Below, piece by piece: positions 18,775 to 27,902 of a stretch of 64,000 bases of DNA. The notes below the pieces were generated by a model, which saw only the letters and a program-made list of their open reading frames with translations, was not told where the DNA came from and did no database searches. The DNA comes from Aquibacillus kalidii (lineage in GTDB: Bacteria; Bacillota; Bacilli; Bacillales; Amphibacillaceae). The stretch covers positions 21,337-85,336 of the forward strand of contig NZ_JACLZI010000049.1 in NCBI RefSeq assembly GCF_014280935.1. The letters are read 5' to 3'. Positions within the stretch are counted from its first letter, which is position 1. The number at the start of each line of letters is the position of its first letter. The position numbers and the translations under genes were made by a program.

Positions 18775-19051
18775 TTTATATCATCCCCTATCTTCCTTCC
18801 AAGTTTACTACCTCATTATCAATTCGATATTATTGATAAACTCCCCTAAAGTGTAACTTGATCTGTCCCTGTGTTTTTAAGTGCTTTATCCTTAATCGAG
18901 TAAACAGCAAAAGTGAGATAAGCAGATATTTATCGATTAAATACTGAAATTGAGCTCGTTAAAGAGGGGATTTTAAAGAGGAAGTTCCCGCTTATGAAAG
19001 GAATTTTCACCATTTATATTGAGTTAGCTGTTTCAGCCCTGATTCCGCGTA

Positions 19052-19450
19052 TTAAATTTCCTCTAATAACTCATTGCTTAATGTAATTACCTCCAATGAA
19101 TATTTTTCTTTTCTTTTTTTTAGCAATGCCTTATAACATGGATTTGCGAGCAAAATCATTACAACTCCAGGTATTGCGGTAATAATCCCTGCTATTTCAT
19201 GACTTAATGCCATATATAAGCTTAACCCACCACCAAAAACCAAAGTGCCAACTACACCAATAATCCAAGATATAATAATGGGAGTTTTTTTAACCTTGTT
19301 GTCCAACGCTTTCAATCGCTCCAATTTATCGCTGGTCCCATCTTCCTCTAAATACTGGTTACGGATCAGTTCTACCTCTCTACGAATTTTCTGCTTTTCA
19401 CTCGCATGATAAGTGAAGCTATACCCACCATTCCCCTTATTTTCATCCAT
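19052..19450 (-). CDS. Two-helix membrane protein, paralogue of 22910-23284
   Basis: A 132-aa protein with a polar N-terminal half (residues 1-55, basic and acidic, likely coiled), two helices (about 57-76, IIISWIIGVVGTLVFGGGLS, and 84-103) and a cytoplasmic tail KKRKEKYSLEVITLSNELL. The protein at 22910 shares the pattern LD-x-K, IGVVG-x-L, GIIT, K-x-KY and LS-x-ELL. It lies 96 bp downstream of the response regulator gene on the same strand, so probably in one operon. No function is known to me; two copies around one two-component system suggest a sensing or accessory role. Confidence 0.7.
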   Translation of the reverse strand: MDENKGNGGYSFTYHASEKQKIRREVELIRNQYLEEDGTSDKLERLKALDNKVKKTPIIISWIIGVVGTLVFGGGLSLYMALSHEIAGIITAIPGVVMILLANPCYKALLKKRKEKYSLEVITLSNELLEEI

Positions 19451-19546
19451 TTTTCACCCCTCCATATCCTCCGCGATTTCTATCCTCTTTTATTGTTTTT
19501 TTCGATACATACTTATTCACGTTTCTACTTAACTCTTGGGGCATAT

Positions 19547-20230
19547 CTATTTGTTTTCTTCATGTAGTACTGCTTTATATCCAAGTCCATGAACCGTAAC
19601 GATTTCAAATGCTTTGCATGCTTTAAATTTACTGCGAAGCTTAGTAATGTAAACATCAACCGATCTAGGGTCTGTTTCTGTCTCATATCCCCAAAACTCA
19701 TCCATTAAATGTGCTCGTGTAAATGTTTTCTTTGGATAAGAGAGAAGTTTATATAATACATGAAACTCTCTTACTGTTACCTGAACCTCTTCCCCATCTA
19801 GATACGTGGTCATCTCATCCACATCCAATACCAAATCTCCTACTGTGAGTTTCCTTTCATTCACAATATTTGCTCGTCGGATTAAAGCCTCCACACGCAT
19901 AATTAATTCGTCCAATTCAAGAGGTTTTACCATGTAATCATCAATTCCTAACCTGAATCCTTTTCGCTTCGAGGATATGTCATCTAGAGCTGACATAAAA
20001 AGAATAGGTATTGTATTATTTAGTTTTCGGACCGAACTTGCAAGTTCAAATCCATCAATCTCTGGCATCATAATATCAGAAATAATCATATCTACCATTT
20101 GTTCTGATAGTTGTGCTAATGCATCATTTGCATTCAAACAACTAATGACAGAATATCCGTGATCACTTAGATGTTTGCATACCACTTTATTTAAATTATC
20201 GTTATCTTCTACAACCAATATCTTATTCAC
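19547..20230 (-). CDS. OmpR-family response regulator
   Basis: A 227-aa regulator. The receiver domain (1-120) has the acidic pair VVEDND, the phospho-acceptor Asp in IISDIMMPEIDG near residue 53 and the conserved Lys in VKPLELDEL near 102. The winged-helix effector domain (130-222) ends with DVYITKLRSKF and VHGLGYKA. It is not PhoP itself by sequence. Its gene is downstream of a sensor kinase gene, separated by 486 bp and a terminator, so it has its own promoter. Two Pho-box-like arrays lie before it (20270-20286 and 20430-20487). Confidence 0.93.
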   Translation of the reverse strand: MNKILVVEDNDNLNKVVCKHLSDHGYSVISCLNANDALAQLSEQMVDMIISDIMMPEIDGFELASSVRKLNNTIPILFMSALDDISSKRKGFRLGIDDYMVKPLELDELIMRVEALIRRANIVNERKLTVGDLVLDVDEMTTYLDGEEVQVTVREFHVLYKLLSYPKKTFTRAHLMDEFWGYETETDPRSVDVYITKLRSKFKACKAFEIVTVHGLGYKAVLHEENK

Positions 20231-20269
20231 TGTCTAACTCCTTTTTTAGATTTCAGTATATCATGGATA

Positions 20270-20286
20270 TATTAATAAATTGTTAA
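20270..20286 (-). promoter_or_regulatory. Pho-box-like pair, site 3a
   Basis: TATTAA (20270) and TGTTAA (20281), exactly 11 bp apart, 40 bp upstream of the response regulator start. Confidence 0.45.
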
Positions 20287-20429
20287 CATGAAGTACCATG
20301 ACGCACTTATTCCATTAATGTCATGACAGCTTGTCACAATGGCATTCTTACAATAACAATACACCGAAGGCTAGGTAATATAGATGATATTTGCACTAGA
20401 GCTGTCTTGATGTCATTATGGACGAAACA

Positions 20430-20487
20430 TATTTATAAGAAGTGAACGAATTATTAACGGAATATTTAAATGTTAACAAAGTGTATT
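20430..20487 (-). promoter_or_regulatory. Pho-box-like array, site 3b
   Basis: TATTTA (20430), AGTGAA (20441), TATTAA (20452) and TATTTA (20463) are in 11-bp register; a second phase adds TGTTAA (20471) and TGTATT (20482). It is the weakest of the arrays. The rest of the 485-bp gap between kinase and regulator genes shows no gene. Confidence 0.4.
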
Positions 20488-20654
20488 TAAAAGCTGCTTC
20501 TTAGATAGATTAGGCTGACTAAATATGGTTGAAAAGGGTCTTGGTCGATGGAATGTACAAACGATAGATACCATTAGCTTAAGCAGCCATCAAGATTTTG
20601 GACTTAATACTATAATTGTGTACATGCCAATTTGTAATTTCATAAACAATAAAA

Positions 20655-20692
20655 AAAACAGACGCTTGGATCAATATCCAGCATTCTGTTTT
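20655..20692 (-). terminator. Terminator of the sensor kinase gene
   Basis: On the minus strand AAAACAGAATGCTGGAT pairs with ATCCAAGCGTCTGTTTT and is followed by a T-run. It separates the kinase gene from the regulator gene. Confidence 0.85.
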
Positions 20693-20716
20693 GCTAATTT
20701 ATAATTCTAATAATGA

Positions 20717-21772
20717 CTATTTCTTAATTTCCACTATAAAAGTACTTCCTATACCTAGTCTACTTTCAACAGAAATATCACCCGCTAAAATGTCAACAAC
20801 CCTTTTTACCATGGCAAGTCCTAAACCATTACCTTCCTTCGCGTGGGATGTATCTCCTTGATAAAACTTATCAAAGATATGCAATCCGGTTGTTTTATCA
20901 ATTCCACAGCCTGTGTCCTGAACTTTCACTTCTATTGAATCTATTTTATTTTTTAGTGTGATTGTTATTTCTCCACCTGGATCAGTAAACTTAATTGCAT
21001 TGGAAATAAGGTTATTCCATACAATTTCTAAAAGGTTTTCATCACAAGATACAATTGCATCCTCAATGTCAGCTGTAATATTTAAATTCTTTTCATTCCA
21101 TACCTCTTCATATGAAAGCAGACTGCGTCTCAACTGCTCACTAATGTTGTATTCCTCTACTTTTGGATAAATCTCTTGATTCTCAAGTTTATTTAATTTC
21201 AGAATATTTGTTACTAAACCTGATAACCTTTTTGTTGCATCTGAAATAGTCTGCGCATATTCAATTCTGTTTTCATCCGACAGTGATTCATTTTGCTGTA
21301 ACGTCGCATAGTTTTGAATAATAGCAAGCGGTGTCTTGATCTCATGGGTAACATTGGATATGAAGTCTGTTTTCAATGTCTCTACCTTTGCAAGTTCATC
21401 TGACATCTTGTTGATACCTGCAATAATTTCATCAAATTCATTCATTCTTTTTGTATGATGAGTAGCGACCTGGGTTCCAAATTCTCCCTTTGATATCTTC
21501 TCTACTGCCCCTAAAATTTTACGTACAGGCTTTTCTATCGTAAATTTCCTCCGAACTGCATCAAACACACTAAATATTATGCTTATAAATAGCAGATTTC
21601 CGAAAAGAAATACTTCCACTAGAATATCGTAGGAATCCATAATATTTACATACAAAGCAATATTGACTGAACCAACCAAAAACGTTAAGAAGAAAAAAAT
21701 TAAAATATTGTTGAATGAGAACAAACTATACTTCCCTTTTTCTTTTGTAACCTTCCGCATACTTATCCTCAT
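20717..21772 (-). CDS. Membrane sensor histidine kinase
   Basis: A 351-aa kinase. Two helices (about 20-42 and 52-70) enclose only a short external loop (residues 43-51), so this is an intramembrane-sensing type. A HAMP-like segment (75-125), the phospho-acceptor His in FISNVTHEIKTPLAI near residue 143, and the ATP-binding boxes NLISNAIKFTDPGG (N), VQDTGCGID (G1), FDKFYQGD (F) and GNGLGLAMVKRVV (G2) follow. Presumed partner of the regulator at 19547. The lack of an external sensor fits detection of envelope or lipid state, with the two-helix proteins as possible partners; that is inference. Confidence 0.92.
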   Translation of the reverse strand: MRISMRKVTKEKGKYSLFSFNNILIFFFLTFLVGSVNIALYVNIMDSYDILVEVFLFGNLLFISIIFSVFDAVRRKFTIEKPVRKILGAVEKISKGEFGTQVATHHTKRMNEFDEIIAGINKMSDELAKVETLKTDFISNVTHEIKTPLAIIQNYATLQQNESLSDENRIEYAQTISDATKRLSGLVTNILKLNKLENQEIYPKVEEYNISEQLRRSLLSYEEVWNEKNLNITADIEDAIVSCDENLLEIVWNNLISNAIKFTDPGGEITITLKNKIDSIEVKVQDTGCGIDKTTGLHIFDKFYQGDTSHAKEGNGLGLAMVKRVVDILAGDISVESRLGIGSTFIVEIKK

Positions 21773-21958
21773 CCCTTTATTACTTTTTCATATGTTCTGC
21801 TTATTTTTCTTTATGAAAAGCTACCTCATTTATAAAAAAAGTGTAATGTCACGGTTTTCGTACTGTCTTAATTATAAGGCTACGGCTTAAAGTATAACCG
21901 GATAAACTTAACCTAGTGTTTAAATTCTCAAAACAGATTGAACTTACATGAACAATTT

Positions 21959-22765
21959 TCACCTTCTTCTTGTACTAGTGATCAAGGATCGAAATATTTT
22001 ACACTTAGAGCTTGCCTTATAACTAAAATAAAGAAGGAGACAAAATATAAACGCTCCTATAAAGTTAACATAAAGATCACTCATTGTATCATAGAGTCCT
22101 ATATCTAAATAACCATCAAGGTCGAGGTTCTTGCCATTTATGGTTACATCATTTATATTGTTAAAAACTGTTACTGAATGAGTAGATTCATTGATTTTCA
22201 TTGAATTAATTGTACGTATAATTGTGTCTTTCTGCATATCTCTACCAAAAAAACTATCCATCACAAATTCATAGAATTCCCATATAACTCCAACAGTCAT
22301 AGAGAAGCATAGTGCTGTAAATATGAAATGAATTTGCTTGACAATGCTTCTATTACTTGGATTTTGACCATCTATTATATTTAGTATTATATATCCAAAC
22401 ACAGCAAATAGAAAACCATTTATCGTATGTAGCATAGTATCCCAGTATGAAAACCTAATATAGAATGCTTGTACTTCTCCCAAAATCATTGCAGCAAATA
22501 TAAATAACTGCACAGAAACGAATAATATGGACGGCAATTCTACTTTTAATATCCTATCAAGTAAAGACAGCATGATGAATAATAGTAGTACCTTGATACA
22601 AGTAAAAACATTTCCCCAATCACCCTGGGTTGCTGAATGATATAGTGTTATAACTACTAGAAGATTTAAAATGACATAGATCGTCATTACAAATTTGCCT
22701 CTTAGTTTAGAGAACGAAACACGTTGATATTCTTTTATGTCATTCATATAAGGTATTGACTTCAT
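21959..22765 (-). CDS. Multi-helix membrane protein, DUF2238/YjdF-like
   Basis: A 268-aa protein with about seven helices. Conserved-looking motifs are YWDTMLHTINGFLFAVFGY near residue 107, VGVIWEFYEFVMDSFFGRDMQ near 158-178, and LYDTMSDLYVNFIGA near 225; charged residues (D, H, E) inside hydrophobic segments recall the YjdF/DUF2238 group, whose function is unknown. A decayed copy lies at 4700-4976. It is 144 bp downstream of the two-helix protein gene at 22910, so probably expressed from the Pho-box-like promoter at 23359. Confidence 0.7.
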   Translation of the reverse strand: MKSIPYMNDIKEYQRVSFSKLRGKFVMTIYVILNLLVVITLYHSATQGDWGNVFTCIKVLLLFIMLSLLDRILKVELPSILFVSVQLFIFAAMILGEVQAFYIRFSYWDTMLHTINGFLFAVFGYIILNIIDGQNPSNRSIVKQIHFIFTALCFSMTVGVIWEFYEFVMDSFFGRDMQKDTIIRTINSMKINESTHSVTVFNNINDVTINGKNLDLDGYLDIGLYDTMSDLYVNFIGAFIFCLLLYFSYKASSKCKIFRSLITSTRRR

Positions 22766-22909
22766 TATTGATCACCCACGAAATCTGAAACATCTAAAAT
22801 CAGATTCTTTTATTCTTTTAACTAAATCATTTATTGCTCACCATAGATAGGTATAAGCACACCGTTCATTTTGTTCTGATCTTTTAATAAACGCACATCG
22901 TTATAAATC

Positions 22910-23284
22910 CTATTGATTTAATAGCTCCTCACTTAATTTTCTTATTTCTTCTCCATACTTAGCCTTCCCCTTCTTAAGAAATGATAAGTACACGGGAAAG
23001 GCTAGACCCATAATTAACATTCCTATAACACCTGTAATAATCCCCCATGGAAGTATATCAGTCAGTAAAACTAGACACATTCCCGAACCAAGTGTTAAAG
23101 AACCAACCACTCCTATCACAATAGAAACAATTAACCCCTGTCGTTTTGCTTTTTCATCTAACACTTTTATCTGATCGATAAGACTATCTTTTGGTGGATT
23201 ATACTGCTGTAAGATTTTTTTCACCTCTTCCCTGTCTTCTTGTGTATATGATGAATCAGTGTACTCCATTGTTTCTTCTTTCAC
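22910..23284 (-). CDS. Two-helix membrane protein, paralogue of 19052-19450
   Basis: A 124-aa protein: polar N-terminus rich in Glu (1-48), helices at about 49-70 (LIVSIVIGVVGSLTLGSG) and 76-98, and a tail KKGKAKYGEEIRKLSEELLNQ. It aligns with the 19052 protein over both helices and the tail. AAAGGGAGGGG precedes the start. Three perfectly phased Pho-box hexamers lie 75 bp upstream. Function unknown. Confidence 0.7.
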   Translation of the reverse strand: MKEETMEYTDSSYTQEDREEVKKILQQYNPPKDSLIDQIKVLDEKAKRQGLIVSIVIGVVGSLTLGSGMCLVLLTDILPWGIITGVIGMLIMGLAFPVYLSFLKKGKAKYGEEIRKLSEELLNQ

Positions 23285-23358
23285 TTTTTTCCCCTCCCTT
23301 TTAAATTATTGTTCTTTTTGATTATCTATCTAAATTATAAGGAGGGATAATTATATGA

Positions 23359-23386
23359 TGCTAAAGAAATGTTAATGAAATGTTAA
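23359..23386 (-). promoter_or_regulatory. Pho-box-like array, site 4
   Basis: TGCTAA (23359), TGTTAA (23370) and TGTTAA (23381), each separated by 5 bp. This is the cleanest of the sites: the minus strand has TTAACA-N5-TTAACA. It lies 75 bp before the two-helix protein gene. Confidence 0.65.
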
Positions 23387-23483
23387 ATCATGAATTTTAA
23401 TAGAATAAATTAGATGTTTGTCTGACTATTTGACACAGAGAGTGAAGATTTTATACTAAAAACTATTAATTTCTAGAAGTGAC

Positions 23484-23627
23484 ATGATAAACAGAAAAAA
23501 ATACTATAAAAGATTAAATCATGTGCTGAAAAGATGGTTTTTTAAAGTAGAAGAAAGTAGCTGGGATTGGAGAGTGCTAGAATTATTTCAAACCTTGCAT
23601 AGCTCTCCAGATAAGTACAAGGAATAA
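23484..23627 (+). CDS. Possible 47-aa small protein
   Basis: ATG frame MINRKKYYKRLNHVLKRWFF then KVEESSWDWRVLELFQTLHS and SPDKYKE. The composition (basic, aromatic) is protein-like, but the ribosome site (AGAAGTG) is weak and there is no homologue I know. The remainder of the 23.3-23.8 kb gap holds nothing else recognisable. Confidence 0.3.
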   Translation: MINRKKYYKRLNHVLKRWFFKVEESSWDWRVLELFQTLHSSPDKYKE

Positions 23628-23784
23628 TAAGGAAGATGCTTTTGGATGAATTGGGAACCTAAACACAATGTAAAGCTGATTATGAAAAATAAAAAGCGTT
23701 GTTGTGACTTGGAGTATAAATCGCCTTCTTATGTTCCGCTTTAACGATCTGACTACATATTTGATTGCACTGCTCCATAATCAT

Positions 23785-23818
23785 AAAAGGGAGAGAGCTA
23801 ATTAAGCTCTCCCCTTTT
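23785..23818 (-). terminator. Terminator of the sqdB-sqdX-gtrA operon
   Basis: Stem AAAAGGGGAGAGCTT with AGCTCTCTCCCTTTT on the minus strand, 8 bp beyond the gtrA stop. Confidence 0.8.
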
Positions 23819-23825
23819 CATTCAA

Positions 23826-24278
23826 CTACTCTAGTCCTCTTTCCCAATGATTTTTGAATACAAAGTATTTATTGAAAAAGAAGCTTGCTAGGGAGGATAA
23901 ATACATGGATAGTCCCTTTGCTATATTTGTTTGAAGCCAGTTCGGAAGAGTGGAAGTCAATTCAAATACTCTCAATCCGCCAATAAAGACAATATTTGCG
24001 ATCAACAAGCTCACGAATGCTTGAACGACAAAAACTGCAAATTGCTTCTTTGATTTTTTAATTTTAAATGTATATTTTGAATTCCAATAATAGCTATTTA
24101 AAATAGCTACCATATAAGACAAAGAATTATAGGTAGTTAACAAAACCGTATCATTTGTAGGGTAAAAATATAGAATTCCATTGAGTATACCAATATCTAG
24201 TACAGCACACACGATTCCTATCACACTATATTTTCCAAATTCAATAAAGCCATTTTTATACCGTTTAAGAAATTTCAT
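23826..24278 (-). CDS. GtrA-family membrane protein
   Basis: About 150 aa with four helices (FGKYSVIGIVCAVLDIGIL near 16, then near 47, 83 and 118), an YYWNSKYTFK motif between helices 2 and 3 and a mirrored FFFNKYFVF near the end, all typical of GtrA proteins, which are thought to flip or position lipid-linked sugars. I use the ATG at 24278; a GTG three codons upstream is poorer. It lies 28 bp behind sqdX. In this context it may translocate a glycolipid or its precursor; that is inference. Confidence 0.85.
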   Translation of the reverse strand: MKFLKRYKNGFIEFGKYSVIGIVCAVLDIGILNGILYFYPTNDTVLLTTYNSLSYMVAILNSYYWNSKYTFKIKKSKKQFAVFVVQAFVSLLIANIVFIGGLRVFELTSTLPNWLQTNIAKGLSMYLSSLASFFFNKYFVFKNHWERGLE

Positions 24279-24306
24279 TCCAAACACCGCTTTGGTTGTA
24301 ATATTA

Positions 24307-25452
24307 TCAATTGCTTTCTCTTACAAGTACAGATGAACGATGGTATTGTTTCACCGTCTTTTTATAAAAGGTTAACAATTGGCTAGAAGGTGCATCCCAA
24401 CCAATTGCTTGACTCGTTTTGTGCGCTTCCATACCTAATAACCTACGATAATGATCATCCTTAAGTTTTAGAACACATTGAACAAAATCACCTTCATGGT
24501 CCGGATTGTAAAGCAATCCTGTTCTACCATGTTCAACTTGCTCACTCGTTGGACCACTTTGTGCAGCAACAACAGGTAAACCAGAAGACATTGCTTCTAA
24601 TAGCACAAGTCCCAATGTTTCTGTTGTAGAAGGAAACACAAATATGTCCGATGAAGCATAGGCACAAGCAAGCTCATCTCCATGTAAAAAACCAGTAAAT
24701 ACCGTGTCTGTTTCTTTAAAGTAATCTTCTAAATAAGCACGGTGTGGACCGTCTCCCACAATCGCAAGGCAATAGTCATCAGACTGTTCCAATACCTTAC
24801 GAATCTTTTCTATGTCCTTTTCCGGAGCAAGTCTACCTACATAGAGTAATAATTTCTTATCCTTATTACCACGCGTTAGCCTATCACGCATTTTTACATC
24901 AAAGTGATCTGGTTGATACTGCACAGTATCGACCCCTCGTTTCCAAAAATGGACATCTTTAAAGCGCTTCTGTTTTAATTCTTCCAATACAGATTTTGAA
25001 GTACAGAGGTTCACATCCGCTCTATTATGCAAAGAACGGAAATACCACCAAAGAATTGGCTTTAAGAACGGGACACGATAATATTCTGCATATTTTGGAA
25101 CGTGCGTATGATAAGAAGCTACTAAAGGTAATCCTAATTGCTTTGTATAATAAATACCAGTTACCCCGAGAAAGGCCGGATTAACGACATGTACAATATC
25201 TGGTTGAAAATCTTTCAGGTGTTTCTTTACTTTAAGTGACAAAAAGGAATACTTTTTGTCTTTATATAAGAAGAAAGTATATGCGGGTACCCCAGCAATT
25301 GGAATACCCTCAAAGTCTGATACACCTAAATCAGGTGCAATCACTATCACATCATGCCCCTGATTTTCCAACCATCGAATCGATGCACATAATCTTGTTA
25401 CAATCCCATCTGTAGATGGTAGAAACGTTTCTGTAATTATTGCAATTCGCAT
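24307..25452 (-). CDS. sqdX: SqdX-like sulfoquinovosyl-diacylglycerol synthase (GT4)
   Basis: A 381-aa GT-B glycosyltransferase of family 4. The N-terminal domain starts MRIAIITETFLPSTDGIVTR and contains DIVHVVNPAFLGVTGIYYTK near residue 85 and SYHTHVPKYAEYY near 115; the C-terminal domain has LLYVGRLAPEKDIE near 200 and the nucleotide-sugar EX7E motif STTETLGLVLLEAM near 280. These blocks match cyanobacterial SqdX/plant SQD2 as I know them. Together with the adjacent sqdB this indicates transfer of sulfoquinovose from UDP to diacylglycerol at the membrane. AAAGGTGAG lies nine bases before the ATG. A related glucosyl- or mannosyltransferase remains possible. Confidence 0.82.
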   Translation of the reverse strand: MRIAIITETFLPSTDGIVTRLCASIRWLENQGHDVIVIAPDLGVSDFEGIPIAGVPAYTFFLYKDKKYSFLSLKVKKHLKDFQPDIVHVVNPAFLGVTGIYYTKQLGLPLVASYHTHVPKYAEYYRVPFLKPILWWYFRSLHNRADVNLCTSKSVLEELKQKRFKDVHFWKRGVDTVQYQPDHFDVKMRDRLTRGNKDKKLLLYVGRLAPEKDIEKIRKVLEQSDDYCLAIVGDGPHRAYLEDYFKETDTVFTGFLHGDELACAYASSDIFVFPSTTETLGLVLLEAMSSGLPVVAAQSGPTSEQVEHGRTGLLYNPDHEGDFVQCVLKLKDDHYRRLLGMEAHKTSQAIGWDAPSSQLLTFYKKTVKQYHRSSVLVRESN

Positions 25453-25577
25453 AAAAGTACACTCACCTTTAGGTGTTTTTTGTTTACACAGATTTACATA
25501 CAGTGAGTCTTTGAAGATAATTATTAACTATACTGTATACCTTTATTATCAACAAAAATTGCCCAGGAAATTTTGAC

Positions 25578-26816
25578 TTAAACCGGATCTACTACTTTCC
25601 TTGGAATTCCTGGTTTTTGTTCTTTCGTCCACATGCTCTTAGCTGGTATTTTTGCGTGATCGGCGCGATAAGCATATTGTTTAGCAACCTTTGTCACTTC
25701 TTGCAATAATCCATCATTTAACATAATAGGCTTTAAACCTTTCGATAAGAAAAGATCATTTTTAACATGTAATTCGTTTTCGGGAGCTTCTTTCCTTGGA
25801 TTATCTACATAAGCGATTTCCCCGCCTGTCAGTTCACTAATTAGCTTTGCTAAATCTCTCACACAGTGCGTTTCTGTCATTTGGTTAAATATCATTACTT
25901 TTTCATCTCGTGCAGGTGGATTCTCAATTGCTAGTTGAATACATCTAACTGTATCTTGAATATGTATAAACGCACGTGTTTGTCCCCCAGATCCATGTAC
26001 AGTAATAGGATAACCAACAGCCGCTTGCATTAAAAAGCGATTCAAAACCGTTCCATAATCACCATCATAATCAAAACGATTAATCAACCTCTCATCAAGC
26101 TTAGTCTCCATTGTATTTGTTCCCCATACAATCCCTTGATGAAGATCTGTTACTCTCACATTATCGTTTTTATTATAATATTGGAAAAGTAAATGGTCTT
26201 GGGACTTTGTCATATGATAAACGGAGCCAGGATTGGTCGGATAAAGAATTTGTTTATGTACCCGATCACCGGTTTCTGTTTTCACTTCCACATCCAAATA
26301 ACCTTCTGGAATTTTGACACCAGCCGTACCGTATCCATAAACACCCATAGTACCTAAATGTACGAGATGGATATCAAGTCCAGATTCAACAATTGCACAT
26401 AATACGTTATGTGTCGCATTAGAATTGTTGTTTACGGTATATCTTTTGTGTTTAGAAGATTTCATTGAATAAGGCGCTGAACGTTGCTCAGCAAAGTGGA
26501 TAATTGCATCTGGTTTCTCTTTAATTATCACTCGGAGAAGCTCATCATAGTACGTGGCAATATCAATATTATAAAAATCTATTTTATTTCCGCTTATCTC
26601 TTCCCATGCAGTTAACCTCGTCCCAATCGGTTGGATCGGTGTTAATGATTCCGCTTCTAATTCATAGTCAATGTTACGTCTCGACAGATTATCAATAATC
26701 ACAACTTCGTGACCTAAGTTCGACAGGTGCAAACTGGTTGGCCATCCACAAAACCCATCTCCTCCAAGGACAATGATTTTTTTATTTTTTAAATCCAATT
26801 GCGTATTATTATTCAA
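25578..26816 (-). CDS. sqdB: UDP-sulfoquinovose synthase SqdB
   Basis: Makes UDP-sulfoquinovose from UDP-glucose and sulfite with bound NAD. The 412-aa product is an extended SDR with VLGGDGFCGWPTSLHLS at residue 16, then ESLTPIQPIGTRLTAW, HFAEQRSAPYSM near 104, HLGTMGVYGYG near 153 (catalytic Thr) and YHMTK near 199 (catalytic Tyr/Lys), and HGSGGQTRAFIHIQDTVRC near 280. These match plant SQD1 over the whole length, including the GDGxCGW loop that is unusual among SDRs. It leads the sqdB-sqdX-gtrA operon and has a four-hexamer Pho-box-like array about 200 bp upstream. Confidence 0.92.
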   Translation of the reverse strand: MNNNTQLDLKNKKIIVLGGDGFCGWPTSLHLSNLGHEVVIIDNLSRRNIDYELEAESLTPIQPIGTRLTAWEEISGNKIDFYNIDIATYYDELLRVIIKEKPDAIIHFAEQRSAPYSMKSSKHKRYTVNNNSNATHNVLCAIVESGLDIHLVHLGTMGVYGYGTAGVKIPEGYLDVEVKTETGDRVHKQILYPTNPGSVYHMTKSQDHLLFQYYNKNDNVRVTDLHQGIVWGTNTMETKLDERLINRFDYDGDYGTVLNRFLMQAAVGYPITVHGSGGQTRAFIHIQDTVRCIQLAIENPPARDEKVMIFNQMTETHCVRDLAKLISELTGGEIAYVDNPRKEAPENELHVKNDLFLSKGLKPIMLNDGLLQEVTKVAKQYAYRADHAKIPAKSMWTKEQKPGIPRKVVDPV

Positions 26817-27012
26817 AATTATCCATCCCCCTATTTAAATAATTTCCATTATTATATTTTACTAGGCAATACACAGTAAGACAGTAATATACCAAAAATA
26901 CAACTAATATGAATATCGCTAACAATGAGGTTTGCTTTTTACGAATAATTATTAGTGCTATAAGGTAATTAACCTATGCAATAATTTTCTTATCAGAATA
27001 TTAACTAAGCGA

Positions 27013-27051
27013 TGTTTTGATCATATCAGAGAAATGTTAGCAAAATGTTAA
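27013..27051 (-). promoter_or_regulatory. Pho-box-like array, site 5 (sqdB)
   Basis: TGTTTT (27013), TATCAG (27024), TGTTAG (27035) and TGTTAA (27046) in exact 11-bp register. Oriented towards sqdB, 197 bp from its start. Confidence 0.55.
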
Positions 27052-27153
27052 ACTATACTTTTAAACAGCAATCCAATTTATCTGAATCTATGATGTTAGA
27101 CCCTACCGAAAGACATATTGGGCATTTTTCGTTTATAGAGGACAGAAAGAGTA

Positions 27154-27362
27154 TTAGTAATTAATAGATTGGTCAAAATCCTTATATAGACTCCGCAACA
27201 CCTTTTGCTCGACCTCAGGCGTCCAGTTGATTTTGAGCTTATTTCTCGCACTGATAATAGAGCCGTGTAGAAAATGCTATGTGTTATAAGTTCGTCAATC
27301 TCGTCTGTTACGACGATTTTAACAGAGTTGTACTCCTTTGTGCCTTGTCGATGATACGGCAT
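27154..27362 (-). pseudogene. Frameshifted fragment of an unidentified gene
   Basis: One frame reads YNSVKIVVTDEIDELITHSI then FYTALLS; after a one-base shift another reads RNKLKINWTPEVEQKVLRSL then YKDFDQSINY and a stop. Both halves look like real protein and join at the shift, so this is the tail of a broken gene. I do not recognise the family. The start region upstream is not clear. Confidence 0.45.
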
Positions 27363-27366
27363 AAGC

Positions 27367-27821
27367 TACTTATGTAATTAAGCAATTCTACTAATACTGC
27401 TACGCCAAGCAGAACTAATACAAAAATAAAGATTGTCCGACATTAAAATAAAAGAGCAAAGTTCTGTAAAGATAGATTCTTTTCGGCAAATCCTTTTATT
27501 TAAAATATCTTTTGTATTTATATTCGGTTGTCCATCAAAAAATGTCCTGAAATACTTTAATATTGTGGAATAGATCCTCTTTTTACTCTTTCTTTACATT
27601 TTTTACCCAGTTTGTGTAACGGATACACATAGACGAAACTACATAGGGAAGAAAATAATAGATTTGTTTTTTTAAATCATTATTTTTAATAGAAACCTCC
27701 ATAGATTTCTTTACATCAATAAGCAATCTTTTAGTCTATATGATATTTAGGATAGGTTTAAGGTTAAGTTAAGATTCGTCAATTGCTGTGATTCCGTATA
27801 ATAATTATTAACATAGATACA
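27367..27821. other. No gene seen
   Basis: AT-rich sequence with stops in all frames and no hairpin or repeat that I can support. Confidence 0.5.
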
Positions 27822-27871
27822 AAACAAAGAAAAAAACCAAATCATTTGAGATTTGGTTTTTTTCTTTGTTT
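27822..27871. terminator. Very strong bidirectional terminator
   Basis: A perfect 22-bp stem (27822-27843 with 27850-27871) and a 6-base loop ATTTGA; the GATTTGG core is flanked by T-runs on both strands. It lies 31 bp beyond the PAP2 phosphatase stop. Confidence 0.9.
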
Positions 27872-27902
27872 GATATTTTCATATATTCAGCTATCTAAAC
27901 GA

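Noticed and set aside
21842..21869. Phased hexamers TGTAAT, GGTTTT, TGTCTT before the sensor kinase gene as a Pho-type array
   Set aside because: The period is right but the hexamers are too far from the pattern to separate from chance.
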